This document shows positions 52,735 to 61,016 of a stretch of 64,000 nt of DNA, piece after piece. The stretch's first letter is position 1. Each line of letters starts with the position of its first letter. The DNA comes from an uncultured Oscillospiraceae bacterium (lineage in GTDB: Bacteria; Bacillota; Clostridia; Oscillospirales; Oscillospiraceae), in contig CAMVRT010000002.1 in assembly GCA_947169975.1 (NCBI GenBank), positions 1-64,000 on the forward strand, in the 5' to 3' direction. The notes under the pieces were generated by a model, which had not been told where the DNA came from, ran no database searches, and was given only the letters and a program-made list of their open reading frames with translations. The translations under genes were made by a program, and so were the position numbers.

Positions 52735-52968
52735 ATGTCCGATTCCGCCCATCCCTTCGGCCGAAAGGCCCGGGCGCTGGCCGTCATCGACCCGGTGAGC
52801 TGCACCGGCTGCGGCTATTGCGCCATGTTCTGCATCATGAAGTGCATCCTCCTGCGGCCGGACGGCCTCTATGAGGTAGACGCGGAGAGCTGCATCGGCT
52901 GCCGTTCCTGCAAGGTCAACTGTCCCTTCGGCGCCGTGACCATCCTGCCCCCCAGACAGGAGGTGTAA
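52735..52968 (+). CDS. Small 2[4Fe-4S] ferredoxin-like protein
   Basis: 77 residues with two cysteine clusters, CTGCGYCAMFCIMKC and CIGCRSCKVNCPFGAV. The first cluster has an additional Cys and lacks the usual Pro after the last ligand, so it is slightly divergent. Small, soluble, electron carrier or electron-transfer subunit. RBS AAAGGAGG. hemW starts 1 nt after its stop codon, suggesting coupled expression. Confidence 0.85.
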   Translation: MSDSAHPFGRKARALAVIDPVSCTGCGYCAMFCIMKCILLRPDGLYEVDAESCIGCRSCKVNCPFGAVTILPPRQEV

Positions 52969-52969
52969 C

Positions 52970-54109
52970 ATGGGCAAGTCTCTGGGCCTGTATATCCACA
53001 TTCCCTTCTGCGCCGCCAAGTGCGCCTACTGCGACTTCTACTCCCTGCCCCATAGCGAGGCGAAGATGGACGCATATGTAGGCGCTCTGTGCCGCCATCT
53101 GCGGACCTTTGCGCCCCGGGCGGCAGATTATACCGTGGATACGGTGTATTTCGGCGGCGGCACTCCCAGCTATCTGGGGGCGGAGCGGCTGACAGCGGTG
53201 CTGGATACGGTGACGTCGTGCTTTCATATGGATCCCCGCGCAGAGATCACGCTGGAGGCCAACCCCGACAGCGCCTGCGCCGACCTTTCCGCTCTGCGCC
53301 GCGCAGGCTTCAACCGCGTCTCTCTGGGCGTTCAGTCCTCCGATGACCATATGCTGCGGCGCATCGGTCGGATCCACACCTGGGCCCAGGTACGGCAGGC
53401 GGTGGACGCCATCCGCGATGCCGGATTTGACAACCTGAGCCTCGACCTCATCTACGGCCTGCCGGAGCAGACCATGGAGCAGTGGCAAAGAACGCTGTCG
53501 GACGCCGTGTCACTGGCCCCGGACCACGTCAGCGCCTACGGCCTCAAGCTGGAGCCGGGAACGCCTCTGTGGCGCAGGCAGACCCAGCTGACCTTCCCGG
53601 ACGACGATCAGCAGGCGGAAATGTATCTGAACGCTGTAACTTTTTTCGCCAAAAATGGCTACTTTCAATACGAAATCTCCAACTTTGCCCGGCCCGGATT
53701 CGCCTCCCGCCACAACCTGAAATACTGGCGGCTGGAGGAATACGCGGGCTTCGGTCCCGGCGCCCACTCCGATTTCGGCGGGGTGCGGTATGCCGCCGCC
53801 CGGGATCTGGACGGGTATATCGCCGGGAGGGCGGTGCTTTCGGAGCGGACGGTGATCACCCCTGCGGAGCGGGCCCGGGAGTATGTGATGCTCTCCCTGC
53901 GGACGGCGGAGGGGCTTTCCCCCGCCGTTCTGGAGGGGCAGTACGGCGTGTCCTTTGCCCCGCTGGAGGCGCTGATGCGCACGTATCAGGCCCACGCCCT
54001 GGCGGAGCCGGTTGAAACCGGCTGGTGCCTGACGCCCCGGGGCTTTCTGGTGTCCAACGCCATCATCGGACAGCTGCTGGACGCATTGGACGGAGAGGAG
54101 ACGGATTGA
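52970..54109 (+). CDS. hemW: Radical SAM protein HemW (coproporphyrinogen III oxidase-like)
   Basis: 379 residues. The radical SAM cluster is CAAKCAYCDFYS near the N-terminus, preceded by LGLYIHIPF. Further HemW/HemN family blocks are VYFGGGTPSYL, EANPDSACADLSALRRAGFN, RVSLGVQSSDDHMLRRIGR and YGLPEQTMEQW. HemW proteins are heme chaperones rather than true oxidases; the older name in annotation is HemN-like. Start lies directly after the ferredoxin gene, which might supply electrons. The next gene starts 1 nt after its stop. Confidence 0.92.
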   Translation: MGKSLGLYIHIPFCAAKCAYCDFYSLPHSEAKMDAYVGALCRHLRTFAPRAADYTVDTVYFGGGTPSYLGAERLTAVLDTVTSCFHMDPRAEITLEANPDSACADLSALRRAGFNRVSLGVQSSDDHMLRRIGRIHTWAQVRQAVDAIRDAGFDNLSLDLIYGLPEQTMEQWQRTLSDAVSLAPDHVSAYGLKLEPGTPLWRRQTQLTFPDDDQQAEMYLNAVTFFAKNGYFQYEISNFARPGFASRHNLKYWRLEEYAGFGPGAHSDFGGVRYAAARDLDGYIAGRAVLSERTVITPAERAREYVMLSLRTAEGLSPAVLEGQYGVSFAPLEALMRTYQAHALAEPVETGWCLTPRGFLVSNAIIGQLLDALDGEETD

Positions 54110-54110
54110 C

Positions 54111-54893
54111 ATGGTGAAGCTGTATAAGGATCTGAACGCCATCCGTATTGCGGGTGAGATCGTTCTATTTCTCTTCTGTATTGTGATTTCCCTTCTTCCC
54201 AAGCTGCCTGCCTTGCCGTGTGCCGCTGCCGTTTTCCTTTTGTTCTTCGGGTGGCGGTATCTGATGCAGCGCGTGGCCGAACGGCGCCTTTCCCGGGTTC
54301 TGGACAACTATAACCGGTGCCGCGCCCGTCAGGGGCTGGATCAACTGGAATCCCTGCTGAAACGCTGTGACAGCGGCACCGTCTATTTGATCCAGACCCA
54401 CATCTCCTTCGGCTATCTGCTGCTTGGGAACGCCGAGCGAGCGCTGGAGATTCTGGACACTCTGCCGCCCTTTCCGGAAGGAGAATCGTGGCTGCCACTG
54501 AAGATCACCTGCGAGGGCAACCGGGGCACGGCCCTTTTGATGCTGGATCGGTTGGATGACGCGGAAGCGTCCATTGCCCGCTTTGCGGACATCCTGTCCG
54601 GGATGCCGGAAAAGTATTTGCGCAACGGAGGACTTCGGGGCACCTATCAGGCCCTGTTCACCGAACTGCGGATGGCACGGGGAGATTATGAGGGCGCCGC
54701 CGACTTCTACGCCCGCCGCCTCCCGGATGCTCCCACCCTGCGCAGGAAAGTCTACAACCACTATATGCTGGCCTGGGCGCTGACCCATGACGGCCGCACG
54801 GACGAGGCGAGGGAGCATCTGCAGTTCGCGGCGGAAAACGGCGGCGACACCTGGTTCGTCGAGGCTGCCCGCAAAAAGCTGGAAACCATGTAA
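54111..54893 (+). CDS. Membrane-anchored TPR-like protein (unrecognised)
   Basis: 260 residues. A membrane hairpin covers about residues 11-45 (AGEIVLFLFCIVISLLPKLP and PCAAAVFLLFFGWRY). The rest is helical and reads like tetratricopeptide repeats: ISFGYLLLGNAERALEILDT, EGNRGTALLMLDRLDDAEAS and YMLAWALTHDGRTDEAREHL. The function is not known; such proteins act as scaffolds. It directly follows hemW and is the end of that operon. Confidence 0.78.
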   Translation: MVKLYKDLNAIRIAGEIVLFLFCIVISLLPKLPALPCAAAVFLLFFGWRYLMQRVAERRLSRVLDNYNRCRARQGLDQLESLLKRCDSGTVYLIQTHISFGYLLLGNAERALEILDTLPPFPEGESWLPLKITCEGNRGTALLMLDRLDDAEASIARFADILSGMPEKYLRNGGLRGTYQALFTELRMARGDYEGAADFYARRLPDAPTLRRKVYNHYMLAWALTHDGRTDEAREHLQFAAENGGDTWFVEAARKKLETM

Positions 54894-54903
54894 AAGGCAA
54901 AAG

Positions 54904-54938
54904 AAAACCGCCTTCCCGACCGGGAAGGCGGCGTTTTT
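54904..54938. terminator. Terminator after the hemW operon
   Basis: CGCCTTCCCG-AC-CGGGAAGGCG with TTTTT shortly downstream and an A-rich run on the other side; shared with the converging gene at 54953. Confidence 0.85.
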
Positions 54939-54952
54939 CATGCTTGGGGAAA

Positions 54953-55423
54953 TCAGCTGTCGGTGCGGTTGCGCCAGGCGATCTCCTGATCCAGATCGTA
55001 GCGGAGCTTGCGGTTCTCCTCTACCAGATCGTCATAGTGCTTGCTCTGAACATAGTACTTGACGAAGGTGAAGGTGGCCTCGTCCAGCTCCTCCTCCGTG
55101 TACTCCTCCATCAGAGAGCCTTCCTTCCGGCGCAGGCCGGACACGTTGATCACCACCAGGCGGCGGTGCTGCTCGCTGAGCTGAAACAGATTCAGCTTCT
55201 CAGGGATCTCCAGACCCAGGTCGCAGGTCTCATTGACGCGCTCCAGCAGGGCACGCTGGCCGGGCTTGGCGGAGACAATGACGCCGTACTCGGCAAACAG
55301 CTTCTTCAGATAGTCCACGGACACGTTCTCGCGGGTGACGGTGCCCTTGCCGATGCCGGTGAACATGGTGTTGGACATGCTGAAACTCACATAGACCTCA
55401 TTTCCGGTCTTGGGATAGCTCAT
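54953..55423 (-). CDS. Conserved-looking soluble protein (unrecognised)
   Basis: 156 residues, no signal or membrane segment. It begins MSYPKTGNEVYVSFSMSN, has a middle part with LLERVNETCDLGLEIPEKLN, and ends in a predicted amphipathic helix (YDDLVEENRKLRYDLDQEIA). I do not recognise the family. AAAGGAGG lies 8 nt before the ATG, so translation is likely. It has no operon partners: the next minus-strand gene upstream ends 106 bp away. Confidence 0.72.
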   Translation of the reverse strand: MSYPKTGNEVYVSFSMSNTMFTGIGKGTVTRENVSVDYLKKLFAEYGVIVSAKPGQRALLERVNETCDLGLEIPEKLNLFQLSEQHRRLVVINVSGLRRKEGSLMEEYTEEELDEATFTFVKYYVQSKHYDDLVEENRKLRYDLDQEIAWRNRTDS

Positions 55424-55529
55424 AGGATGTTCCTCCTTTGGTATTCGTATTCCGCGCGTTGCGCGTTCTTCTCCCTACTAAAGTATCACATTCTGCCGGG
55501 AAAATCAACGGCCATTTGCAGGAAGTTTA

Positions 55530-56462
55530 TCAATGTGTCGACAGAGTATTGTCGACACGCTGATCCGTTTTATCCGCATTTTGGTTTGATCCCTCCACAC
55601 CGGTCAGATCAAAGGGCGGGGTGTACTCCTCCCGGGCGGAGGTGCGCTCCTGGCAAAAGCCCTCGGTGATGCCGCAGTTCTCCATATATTCCACGGCGGC
55701 GCGGTATTCGCCCCGCGTCACGTGGCGGGCCAGCAAGCCCTCCGCCCCCGGCTGGGGCGTGTACTGGCTCATGAGGGAGAACAGCACCTCGCCGGGCCGG
55801 AACGTCCTGGCCACCCAGTCGATGCAGCGGCGGGTATTCTCCAAATGTCCCGGCAGCACCAGATGGCGGATCACCACGCCCCGCTTCATGAGGCCGTCCT
55901 CCACGACCACGGGGCCGGTCTGGCGGAACATCTCGGTAATGGCAGCCGTGGCTGCGTCGAAGTAGTCCGGCGCGGCGGAGAGCTCGGCGCTCAGGGCGCT
56001 GTCGGCGTATTTGAGGTCGGGCAGGTAGACGTCCACCTTCCCCTCCAGCGCCCGCAGCGTCTCCAGGCGCTCGTAGCCGCCGGTGTTCCATACCACCGGC
56101 ACGCCCGGCTCCTCCTCCAGCGCCTCCAGGATCCACGGGGTGAAGTGGGTGGGGGTCACCAGATTGATGTTGTGGGCGCCCTGAGCCACCAGTTCCCGGA
56201 AGATCTGCCGCAGCCGCTCCACGGTGACGGGCCTGCCAAAGCCCTTTGCGGAGATATCGTGGTTCTGGCAGAAGACACAGCGCAGGGTGCAGCCGGAGAA
56301 AAACACGGTGCCGCTGCCCCGTGTGCCGGAGATCACCGGCTCCTCCCAGTGGTGGAGGGCGGCCCGGGCCACCACAGGCCCTGCCGGCATGGCGCAGAAG
56401 CCCTCGCCCCGTTCCGCCGTGCGCTCTGCGTGGCAGCGGCGGGGACACAAATCGCAGATCAT
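55530..56462 (-). CDS. PflA-like radical SAM protein
   Basis: 310 residues from ATG 56462, which overlaps the tdk stop (ATGA). N-terminal zinc-ribbon-like ICDLCPRRCHAER precedes the radical SAM cluster FFSGCTLRCVFCQNHDIS. NINLVTPTHFTPWILEALEE and HLVLPGHLENTRRCIDWVAR are typical of the group annotated as pyruvate formate-lyase activating enzyme-like or AmmeMemoRadiSam-related. No glycyl radical enzyme is nearby, so the substrate is unknown. The last codons carry a 9-bp inverted repeat. Confidence 0.88.
   Translation of the reverse strand: MICDLCPRRCHAERTAERGEGFCAMPAGPVVARAALHHWEEPVISGTRGSGTVFFSGCTLRCVFCQNHDISAKGFGRPVTVERLRQIFRELVAQGAHNINLVTPTHFTPWILEALEEEPGVPVVWNTGGYERLETLRALEGKVDVYLPDLKYADSALSAELSAAPDYFDAATAAITEMFRQTGPVVVEDGLMKRGVVIRHLVLPGHLENTRRCIDWVARTFRPGEVLFSLMSQYTPQPGAEGLLARHVTRGEYRAAVEYMENCGITEGFCQERTSAREEYTPPFDLTGVEGSNQNADKTDQRVDNTLSTH
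55535..55558. repeat. Perfect 9-bp inverted repeat at the 3' end of the radical SAM gene
   Basis: GTGTCGACA and TGTCGACAC around GAGTAT. It is within the last codons of the gene and has no T run after it on the minus strand. It might be an operator for something downstream or a chance palindrome. Confidence 0.5.
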
Positions 56463-57046
56463 ACCTTGTTGATGTCGAAATCGGGGCCCAGATCGCCGCT
56501 CATCCAGTGGCGGCGGCACAGACCGATATACTTGTCGTTGGCGCCGATGACCACCTGGGCGCCCTCCTTGACCACGTGGCCGTGCTCGTCAAAACGGGCG
56601 TTGAAGGCCGCCTTCTTGCCGCACCAGCAGATGGTTTTGACCTCCTCCAGCTTGTCCGCCAGCACCAGCAGGTGGTAGCTGCCGGGGAACAGCTCACCCC
56701 GGAAGTCCGCCCGCAGGCCGTAGCAGATCACGGGGATATTGCAGTCATCCACCAGATGGACCAGATAATAGACCTCCTCCTTGGTGAGGAACTGGGCCTC
56801 GTCCACGATGATGCAGGCGTATTTCTGCAGTTCCCCGTCCGACATGGCCCGCATTTCGTCGAAGTAGACGCAGGGGTGGGTCAGGCCGATGCGGGAGCGC
56901 ACCATGTGGTCGCCGTCCCGGGTGTCCAGCCGCGGCTTCACCAGCAGAGTCTCCTGTCCCCGTTCCTCGTAATTGAACCGGGCCATCAGGGCGTTGGCCG
57001 TCTTGCTGGAGCCCATGGCCCCGTATTTGAAGTAAAGCTGTGCCAT
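56459..57046 (-). CDS. tdk: Thymidine kinase (type II)
   Basis: Salvage kinase for thymidine and deoxyuridine. P-loop YGAMGSSKTANALMARF; catalytic and magnesium region IIVDEAQFLTKEE; substrate lid GSYHLLVLADKLEEVK; zinc cysteines around ICWCGKKAAF and GLCRRHW. 195 residues, normal length. Directly abuts mutY upstream and overlaps the radical SAM gene downstream, all on the minus strand. Confidence 0.95.
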   Translation of the reverse strand: MAQLYFKYGAMGSSKTANALMARFNYEERGQETLLVKPRLDTRDGDHMVRSRIGLTHPCVYFDEMRAMSDGELQKYACIIVDEAQFLTKEEVYYLVHLVDDCNIPVICYGLRADFRGELFPGSYHLLVLADKLEEVKTICWCGKKAAFNARFDEHGHVVKEGAQVVIGANDKYIGLCRRHWMSGDLGPDFDINKV

Positions 57047-58117
57047 CTATTCTCTCTCCTTCCCGGTGGTGTGGATCTCTTCCGTGAAGCGGCCAAAGGC
57101 GGAGGGCACCGCCAGCCTTTGCCGCTCTTCTCTGTCAGCCCAGCGCCAATCAGCGGGGCCTTCACCCTGTACTTCCAGCACGTACCCCGTCATTTCCCAG
57201 CGGATATGCGTAAACTCATGGCGGGCGTTCAGCTTTTTCAACCAGCGATGGGGCGTCAGTCCCCAATCCGCCAGCTGCACCGCGGCCGCTCTCTCGTCCA
57301 GCGTCCCCGGCACGTGGGGGTATTCCCACAGCAGCGCCAGCAGCCCTGTTTTCGGCCGCTGAAGCAGTGCGACCTCATCCTCACGCAGCAGGACGAACAC
57401 CGTCAGATATTCCACCCGCTTTTCCTTCTTTTTCCCACGGACGGGCAGCTCACCTTGCCAGCTCGCCTGCCGGGCGGCGCAGAAATCCCGGGCCGGGCAG
57501 TTGTCGCACAAGGGCTCCCCATGGGGCAGGCAAACCGCAGCGCCCAGATCCATCAGCGCCTGATTGTATTCCCCGGGACGGTCAGCAGGCATAGCCTCTG
57601 CCATCCAGGCCCGGAACAGCTTTTTGTTTTTCCCGTCCAGCACGTCCAGCCGGCTGCCGGTGATCCGGGCGGCCACACGCAGCACGTTGCCGTCCACCGC
57701 CGGAATGCGCTGACCGAAGGCAATGGACAGGATGGCCCCGGCGGTATAGTCGCCGATGCCGGGCAGGGCGACAATCTCCTCATAGGTGCCGGGGAACTGC
57801 CCGCCGTATTGCCCGGTGACAATTTGGGCCGCCTTCTGCAGGTTGCGGGCCCGGCTGTAATAGCCCAGGCCCTCCCACAGCTTCATGAGCTGCTCTGTAT
57901 CCGCCGCAGCCAGCGCCTCCACCGAGGGGAATGCTGCCATGAACCGGGCGAAGTAGGGCAGCACGGCGGTGACCCGTGTCTGCTGCAGCATGATCTCCGA
58001 CACCCAGGTGCGGTAGGCGGACACCTCCTCCCGCCACGGGAGGACACGGCGGTTCTCATCATACCACGCCAGCAGCGGCGCTGCCAGCTGCTTCAGTTTT
58101 GCGATTTCGTCGTTCAT
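57047..58117 (-). CDS. mutY: A/G-specific adenine DNA glycosylase MutY
   Basis: Removes adenine paired with 8-oxoguanine. Helix-hairpin-helix VALPGIGDYTAGAIL with catalytic Asp in AVDGNVLRV; N-terminal catalytic Glu in SEIMLQQTRV. The iron-sulfur ligands are in CLPHGEPLCDNCPARDFC. The C-terminal NUDIX-like domain recognises 8-oxoG (TGLLALLWEYPHVPGT). 356 residues. ATG 58117 overlaps the stop of the SPASM gene; no nucleotide gap to tdk. Confidence 0.95.
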   Translation of the reverse strand: MNDEIAKLKQLAAPLLAWYDENRRVLPWREEVSAYRTWVSEIMLQQTRVTAVLPYFARFMAAFPSVEALAAADTEQLMKLWEGLGYYSRARNLQKAAQIVTGQYGGQFPGTYEEIVALPGIGDYTAGAILSIAFGQRIPAVDGNVLRVAARITGSRLDVLDGKNKKLFRAWMAEAMPADRPGEYNQALMDLGAAVCLPHGEPLCDNCPARDFCAARQASWQGELPVRGKKKEKRVEYLTVFVLLREDEVALLQRPKTGLLALLWEYPHVPGTLDERAAAVQLADWGLTPHRWLKKLNARHEFTHIRWEMTGYVLEVQGEGPADWRWADREERQRLAVPSAFGRFTEEIHTTGKERE

Positions 58118-58959
58118 CGGTTGAACCTCACAGCATAGCCGCAGCGGCGGCACAGCTCCTCCGTGGGCTGCCGGGCGGCAAAGCCCCGGCGCATGGCCTC
58201 GGCACGGGGCGAGGCCAATATCTCCTCCAACTCCTGCTCGAAAAGATTGCCAAGGGGGATACGTCCCTGTCCGTCCAGACAGCAGGGCACCACCGTACCG
58301 TCGCACAGCACGGCGATCTGCTGGCGCAGGGCATGGCAGAACTGGGTATGACGATCCGGCGCCGCCGGATCCGGCCAGTCGAACTTCTCCGCCGACTCCA
58401 GATACAGGTTGTCCCCCAGCTTTCGGTTGCCGTTGCCGTCCCGGGGCAGAGCCGGGATATCGACACCGAAGTGTTGGGAAAGCACCGCCTCGATCTCGCC
58501 GTTGCGGGTGTTTTGTCCGCCCTCGTTCCACAGGCGCAGGGCGCAGATGACGCCCCTTTCGGCGGCACGGCGGCAGAAATCCAGCACGCTGGCCACGTAG
58601 GCAGTCAGATCGTCCCGCCGGTCGTTGCCCTCAAAGCTGTGAAGAGAGACGCTGACCTTATGGAGACACGGTGCGGAGAGCAGCGTCTCCAAGCGCTCCG
58701 TCAGCAGCGTGCCGTTGGTGGTGAGACACACCCGAAAGCCCAAGTCCGATACAATGGTCAGCAGTTTCTCCAGCGCAGGGTGGAGCAGGGGCTCGCCCAT
58801 GACGTGGAGATAGAGATACCGGGTGTGGGGCCGCAGCTTTTCCGCCAGAATCCGGAACTCCGCCGGACTCAGAAACCGGGGCGTACGCTCCGTGCCGGGA
58901 CAGAAGGAGCAGTTCAGATTGCAAACGTTGGTGATCTCCAGATAGATCCGCTTGAACAC
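58114..58959 (-). CDS. Radical SAM/SPASM domain protein
   Basis: 281 residues. Radical SAM cluster in EITNVCNLNCSFCPGTER. HVMGEPLLHPALEKLL and CLTTNGTLL are the usual second and third motifs. A C-terminal SPASM region has CDGTVVPCCLDGQGRIPLGN and ELCRRCGY for auxiliary iron-sulfur clusters. SPASM enzymes mature peptides or sulfatases, or act on RNA or small molecules. No precursor peptide is visible next to it, so its substrate is unknown. Overlaps mutY by ATGA. Confidence 0.88.
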   Translation of the reverse strand: MFKRIYLEITNVCNLNCSFCPGTERTPRFLSPAEFRILAEKLRPHTRYLYLHVMGEPLLHPALEKLLTIVSDLGFRVCLTTNGTLLTERLETLLSAPCLHKVSVSLHSFEGNDRRDDLTAYVASVLDFCRRAAERGVICALRLWNEGGQNTRNGEIEAVLSQHFGVDIPALPRDGNGNRKLGDNLYLESAEKFDWPDPAAPDRHTQFCHALRQQIAVLCDGTVVPCCLDGQGRIPLGNLFEQELEEILASPRAEAMRRGFAARQPTEELCRRCGYAVRFNR

Positions 58960-59021
58960 GGCGCTCCCCCCCCTCCGGCGTTTTTCTTATTGTAACACAG
59001 GCCGGGGATTTTGAAAAGGAC

Positions 59022-59056
59022 AAAGGGACTCCTTTCCGGCGAAAGGAGTCCCTTTT
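59022..59056 (-). terminator. Terminator after the gene at 59064
   Basis: AAAGGGACTCCTTTC and GAAAGGAGTCCCTTT form a 15-bp stem around CGGC. On the minus strand it is followed by GTCCTTTTC. Confidence 0.8.
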
Positions 59057-59063
59057 CATAGGT

Positions 59064-59474
59064 CTAATTCTCTTTGTTTTTGTTCGGCAGCCGAATCCCA
59101 AAAACCGTAATCACAAAGTGATCGGAGGTCTGTTCGTTGGGAATATAATCTCTGTTGAACACAATACTCAGAAACTGGCCGCCGTCCTTCATGTTGATTT
59201 CGTATCTCCCCATTTTCCGGATCGTCCCGGCAACTGTATATGAGGCGAAATGATAGTCGATCTCGTCTCCGTCCTCTGCCCAGCCTGTCTCATCCGGTCT
59301 GCTGACGTCTACACCGAAATCAGCCAGGAAGGCTGACAAAGCGGGAAACCGCGCTTCCACCTGCGTGTAATAGCTTTGGCACCCCGGGCAGTCGCAAAGG
59401 GAGTGGTTTTTGTAATATGCGGCGGTCTTTAGCAGGTCGACATCAAGCTCATAATCACCGCGGATGATCGTCAT
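59064..59474 (-). CDS. Small soluble protein with Cys-rich motif (unrecognised)
   Basis: 136 residues. A CDCPGCQSYY motif near residue 28 may bind a metal. The second half is beta-rich (YHFASYTVAGTIRKMGRYEI, FLSIVFNRDYIPNEQTSDHF). I recall similar proteins in Firmicutes without a known role. AAAGGAG lies 7 nt before the ATG. It lies 26 bp after the glycosidase-like gene and is followed by a terminator. Confidence 0.75.
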   Translation of the reverse strand: MTIIRGDYELDVDLLKTAAYYKNHSLCDCPGCQSYYTQVEARFPALSAFLADFGVDVSRPDETGWAEDGDEIDYHFASYTVAGTIRKMGRYEINMKDGGQFLSIVFNRDYIPNEQTSDHFVITVFGIRLPNKNKEN

Positions 59475-59500
59475 GATTTGCTCCTTTCGATGGCTCCCTG

Positions 59501-60553
59501 TTACGACATCAGCGCGTAGCCGCCCTTCTGGGGCTTGTAAGTCGTCATTATCACCAGACCGCCCACGTTGTCAAAATCCGTCGGCAGCGCGGCGCGCAGG
59601 GCGGTGCCGTCCACCTCGCCGGCCACGTAGATGCGGTCAAAGACGCCAAGCAGCTCTGCTGTCAGGCCGCTGTCGCCGCCCAGCTCGCCCATATCGCCCC
59701 GCAGGGTAATGCTGACAGCCACATCCTCCGGCAGCGCCTCGCGCAGCGCATCGGCAAAGTCCGCCAGCACCGCCGTCTGATTCAGCTTCTCAGGGAGCGC
59801 GATAGCGGAAAGGTCGCCGGTAGCGGGATAGCAGAACCCGTCCAGCAGGATCTCATTAAAGCCCAGATCGGCGCACTCACGGCACAGCGCAATGAGATAA
59901 GCACGCACTTCCTCGTTGCCCGGATCCAGCCATACCCGCCCGGCGGCGTCATACCAGAGCTTGCCGGAGGCGGTGGTCAGCGCCGCGTCGGGATGGGCGC
60001 GGGCAAAGGTCGGGTCGGAGAGGAAATTGAGTCGGGCCACGGTATAGTGGCCGCTTTTCAGCAGGGCAATCAAATTGTCGCGGGTCACACCCTCTTCCAC
60101 CTTGGTGCCGGGAGCTACCTCCACTTCGGTACCGTAGGTGATGCCGCCTTCCGGTCGTTTCACCTCAATAACAATGGCTTCGTCATCCTTGCGAAGGGCG
60201 TTTTCCATCGTCCACCAGAGGCAACCGTACGGAAGCTCACGGGCGTGGAGCTCGTCCAGCTTTCGCACCGGCGTCACCGGCTCCGGCTCCGGCTTGGGTT
60301 CAGGATCAGGCTCCGGTTCCGGCTCCGGTTTTTTTGTTTCGATTTTCACCTCATCCGAGGAGATGGGGTTTTTCTCTTTTTTGAATCCGGGGAGCTCCAG
60401 GTGGGCACCATCTGCATCATATACCACATAGCGCTGGGCGAACAGAACTGCTACCGCCGCCAGCAGCACCAGTATCAGCGCAATGATCCACACGATCCGG
60501 CCACCGCCGCCGGTGCCGCGGCCGCGGTAGCTGTGATATCCTTTTGTTGCCAT
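59501..60553 (-). CDS. Membrane-anchored glycoside-hydrolase-like protein (DUF4015 type)
   Basis: 350 residues. Short Gly/Arg-rich cytoplasmic N-terminus, one membrane helix (IVWIIALILVLLAAVAVLFA, about 20-40), a Pro/Glu repeat linker (about 75-95), then a TIM-barrel-like domain. WLDPGNEEVRAYLIALCREC and LGFNEILLDGFCYP match the pattern of putative glycosyl hydrolases of the DUF4015 family, with candidate acidic catalytic residues. It ends YKPQKGGYALMS. Displayed on the outside of the membrane, so it may act on the wall or on sugars. It follows rpiB on the same strand after 6 nt. Confidence 0.78.
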   Translation of the reverse strand: MATKGYHSYRGRGTGGGGRIVWIIALILVLLAAVAVLFAQRYVVYDADGAHLELPGFKKEKNPISSDEVKIETKKPEPEPEPDPEPKPEPEPVTPVRKLDELHARELPYGCLWWTMENALRKDDEAIVIEVKRPEGGITYGTEVEVAPGTKVEEGVTRDNLIALLKSGHYTVARLNFLSDPTFARAHPDAALTTASGKLWYDAAGRVWLDPGNEEVRAYLIALCRECADLGFNEILLDGFCYPATGDLSAIALPEKLNQTAVLADFADALREALPEDVAVSITLRGDMGELGGDSGLTAELLGVFDRIYVAGEVDGTALRAALPTDFDNVGGLVIMTTYKPQKGGYALMS

Positions 60554-60559
60554 GACTTC

Positions 60560-60997
60560 TTACGGCTCAATGGCGTCCAGCTGGGCCACACGGCGGGCGT
60601 GGCGGCCGCCCTCAAACTCCGTGTTCAAAAAGACCTCCACCATGCGCTTGGCCAGGTTGGGTCCCACAATGCCGGCGCCCAGGGCCAGCACATTGGCGTC
60701 ATTGTGGCGGCGGGTCATCTCGGCGGACAGGGGATCGGCGCAGTGAGCGCAGCGAATGCCCTTCACCTTGTTGGCGGCAATGGAGATGCCGATGCCGGTG
60801 GTGCAGATGACGATGCCCTTGTCGCACGCGCCGGAGGCAACAGCGCGGGCCACCTTCTCACCGTAGATGGGATAATCCACGCTGTCACAGCTGTAGCAGC
60901 CGAAGTCCTCGTAGTCGATGTCGTTTTCCTCCATCCAGATCAGGATGTCCTGCTTGAGCAGGTAGCCGCCGTGGTCGCAGCCGATGGCAATTTTCAT
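60560..60997 (-). CDS. rpiB: Ribose 5-phosphate isomerase B
   Basis: Interconverts ribulose 5-phosphate and ribose 5-phosphate. 145 residues, normal. N-terminal IAIGCDHGGYLLKQDI, active-site Cys in GIVICTTGIGISIAANKVKG and NDANVLALGAGIVG are diagnostic of the RpiB/LacAB family. RpiB rather than LacA/B because it is a single-subunit gene outside a lac operon. Minus-strand neighbours are a PHP phosphatase upstream and the glycosidase-like gene downstream. Confidence 0.94.
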   Translation of the reverse strand: MKIAIGCDHGGYLLKQDILIWMEENDIDYEDFGCYSCDSVDYPIYGEKVARAVASGACDKGIVICTTGIGISIAANKVKGIRCAHCADPLSAEMTRRHNDANVLALGAGIVGPNLAKRMVEVFLNTEFEGGRHARRVAQLDAIEP

Positions 60998-61016
60998 GGG
61001 TCTCTCTCCTTTCCGA

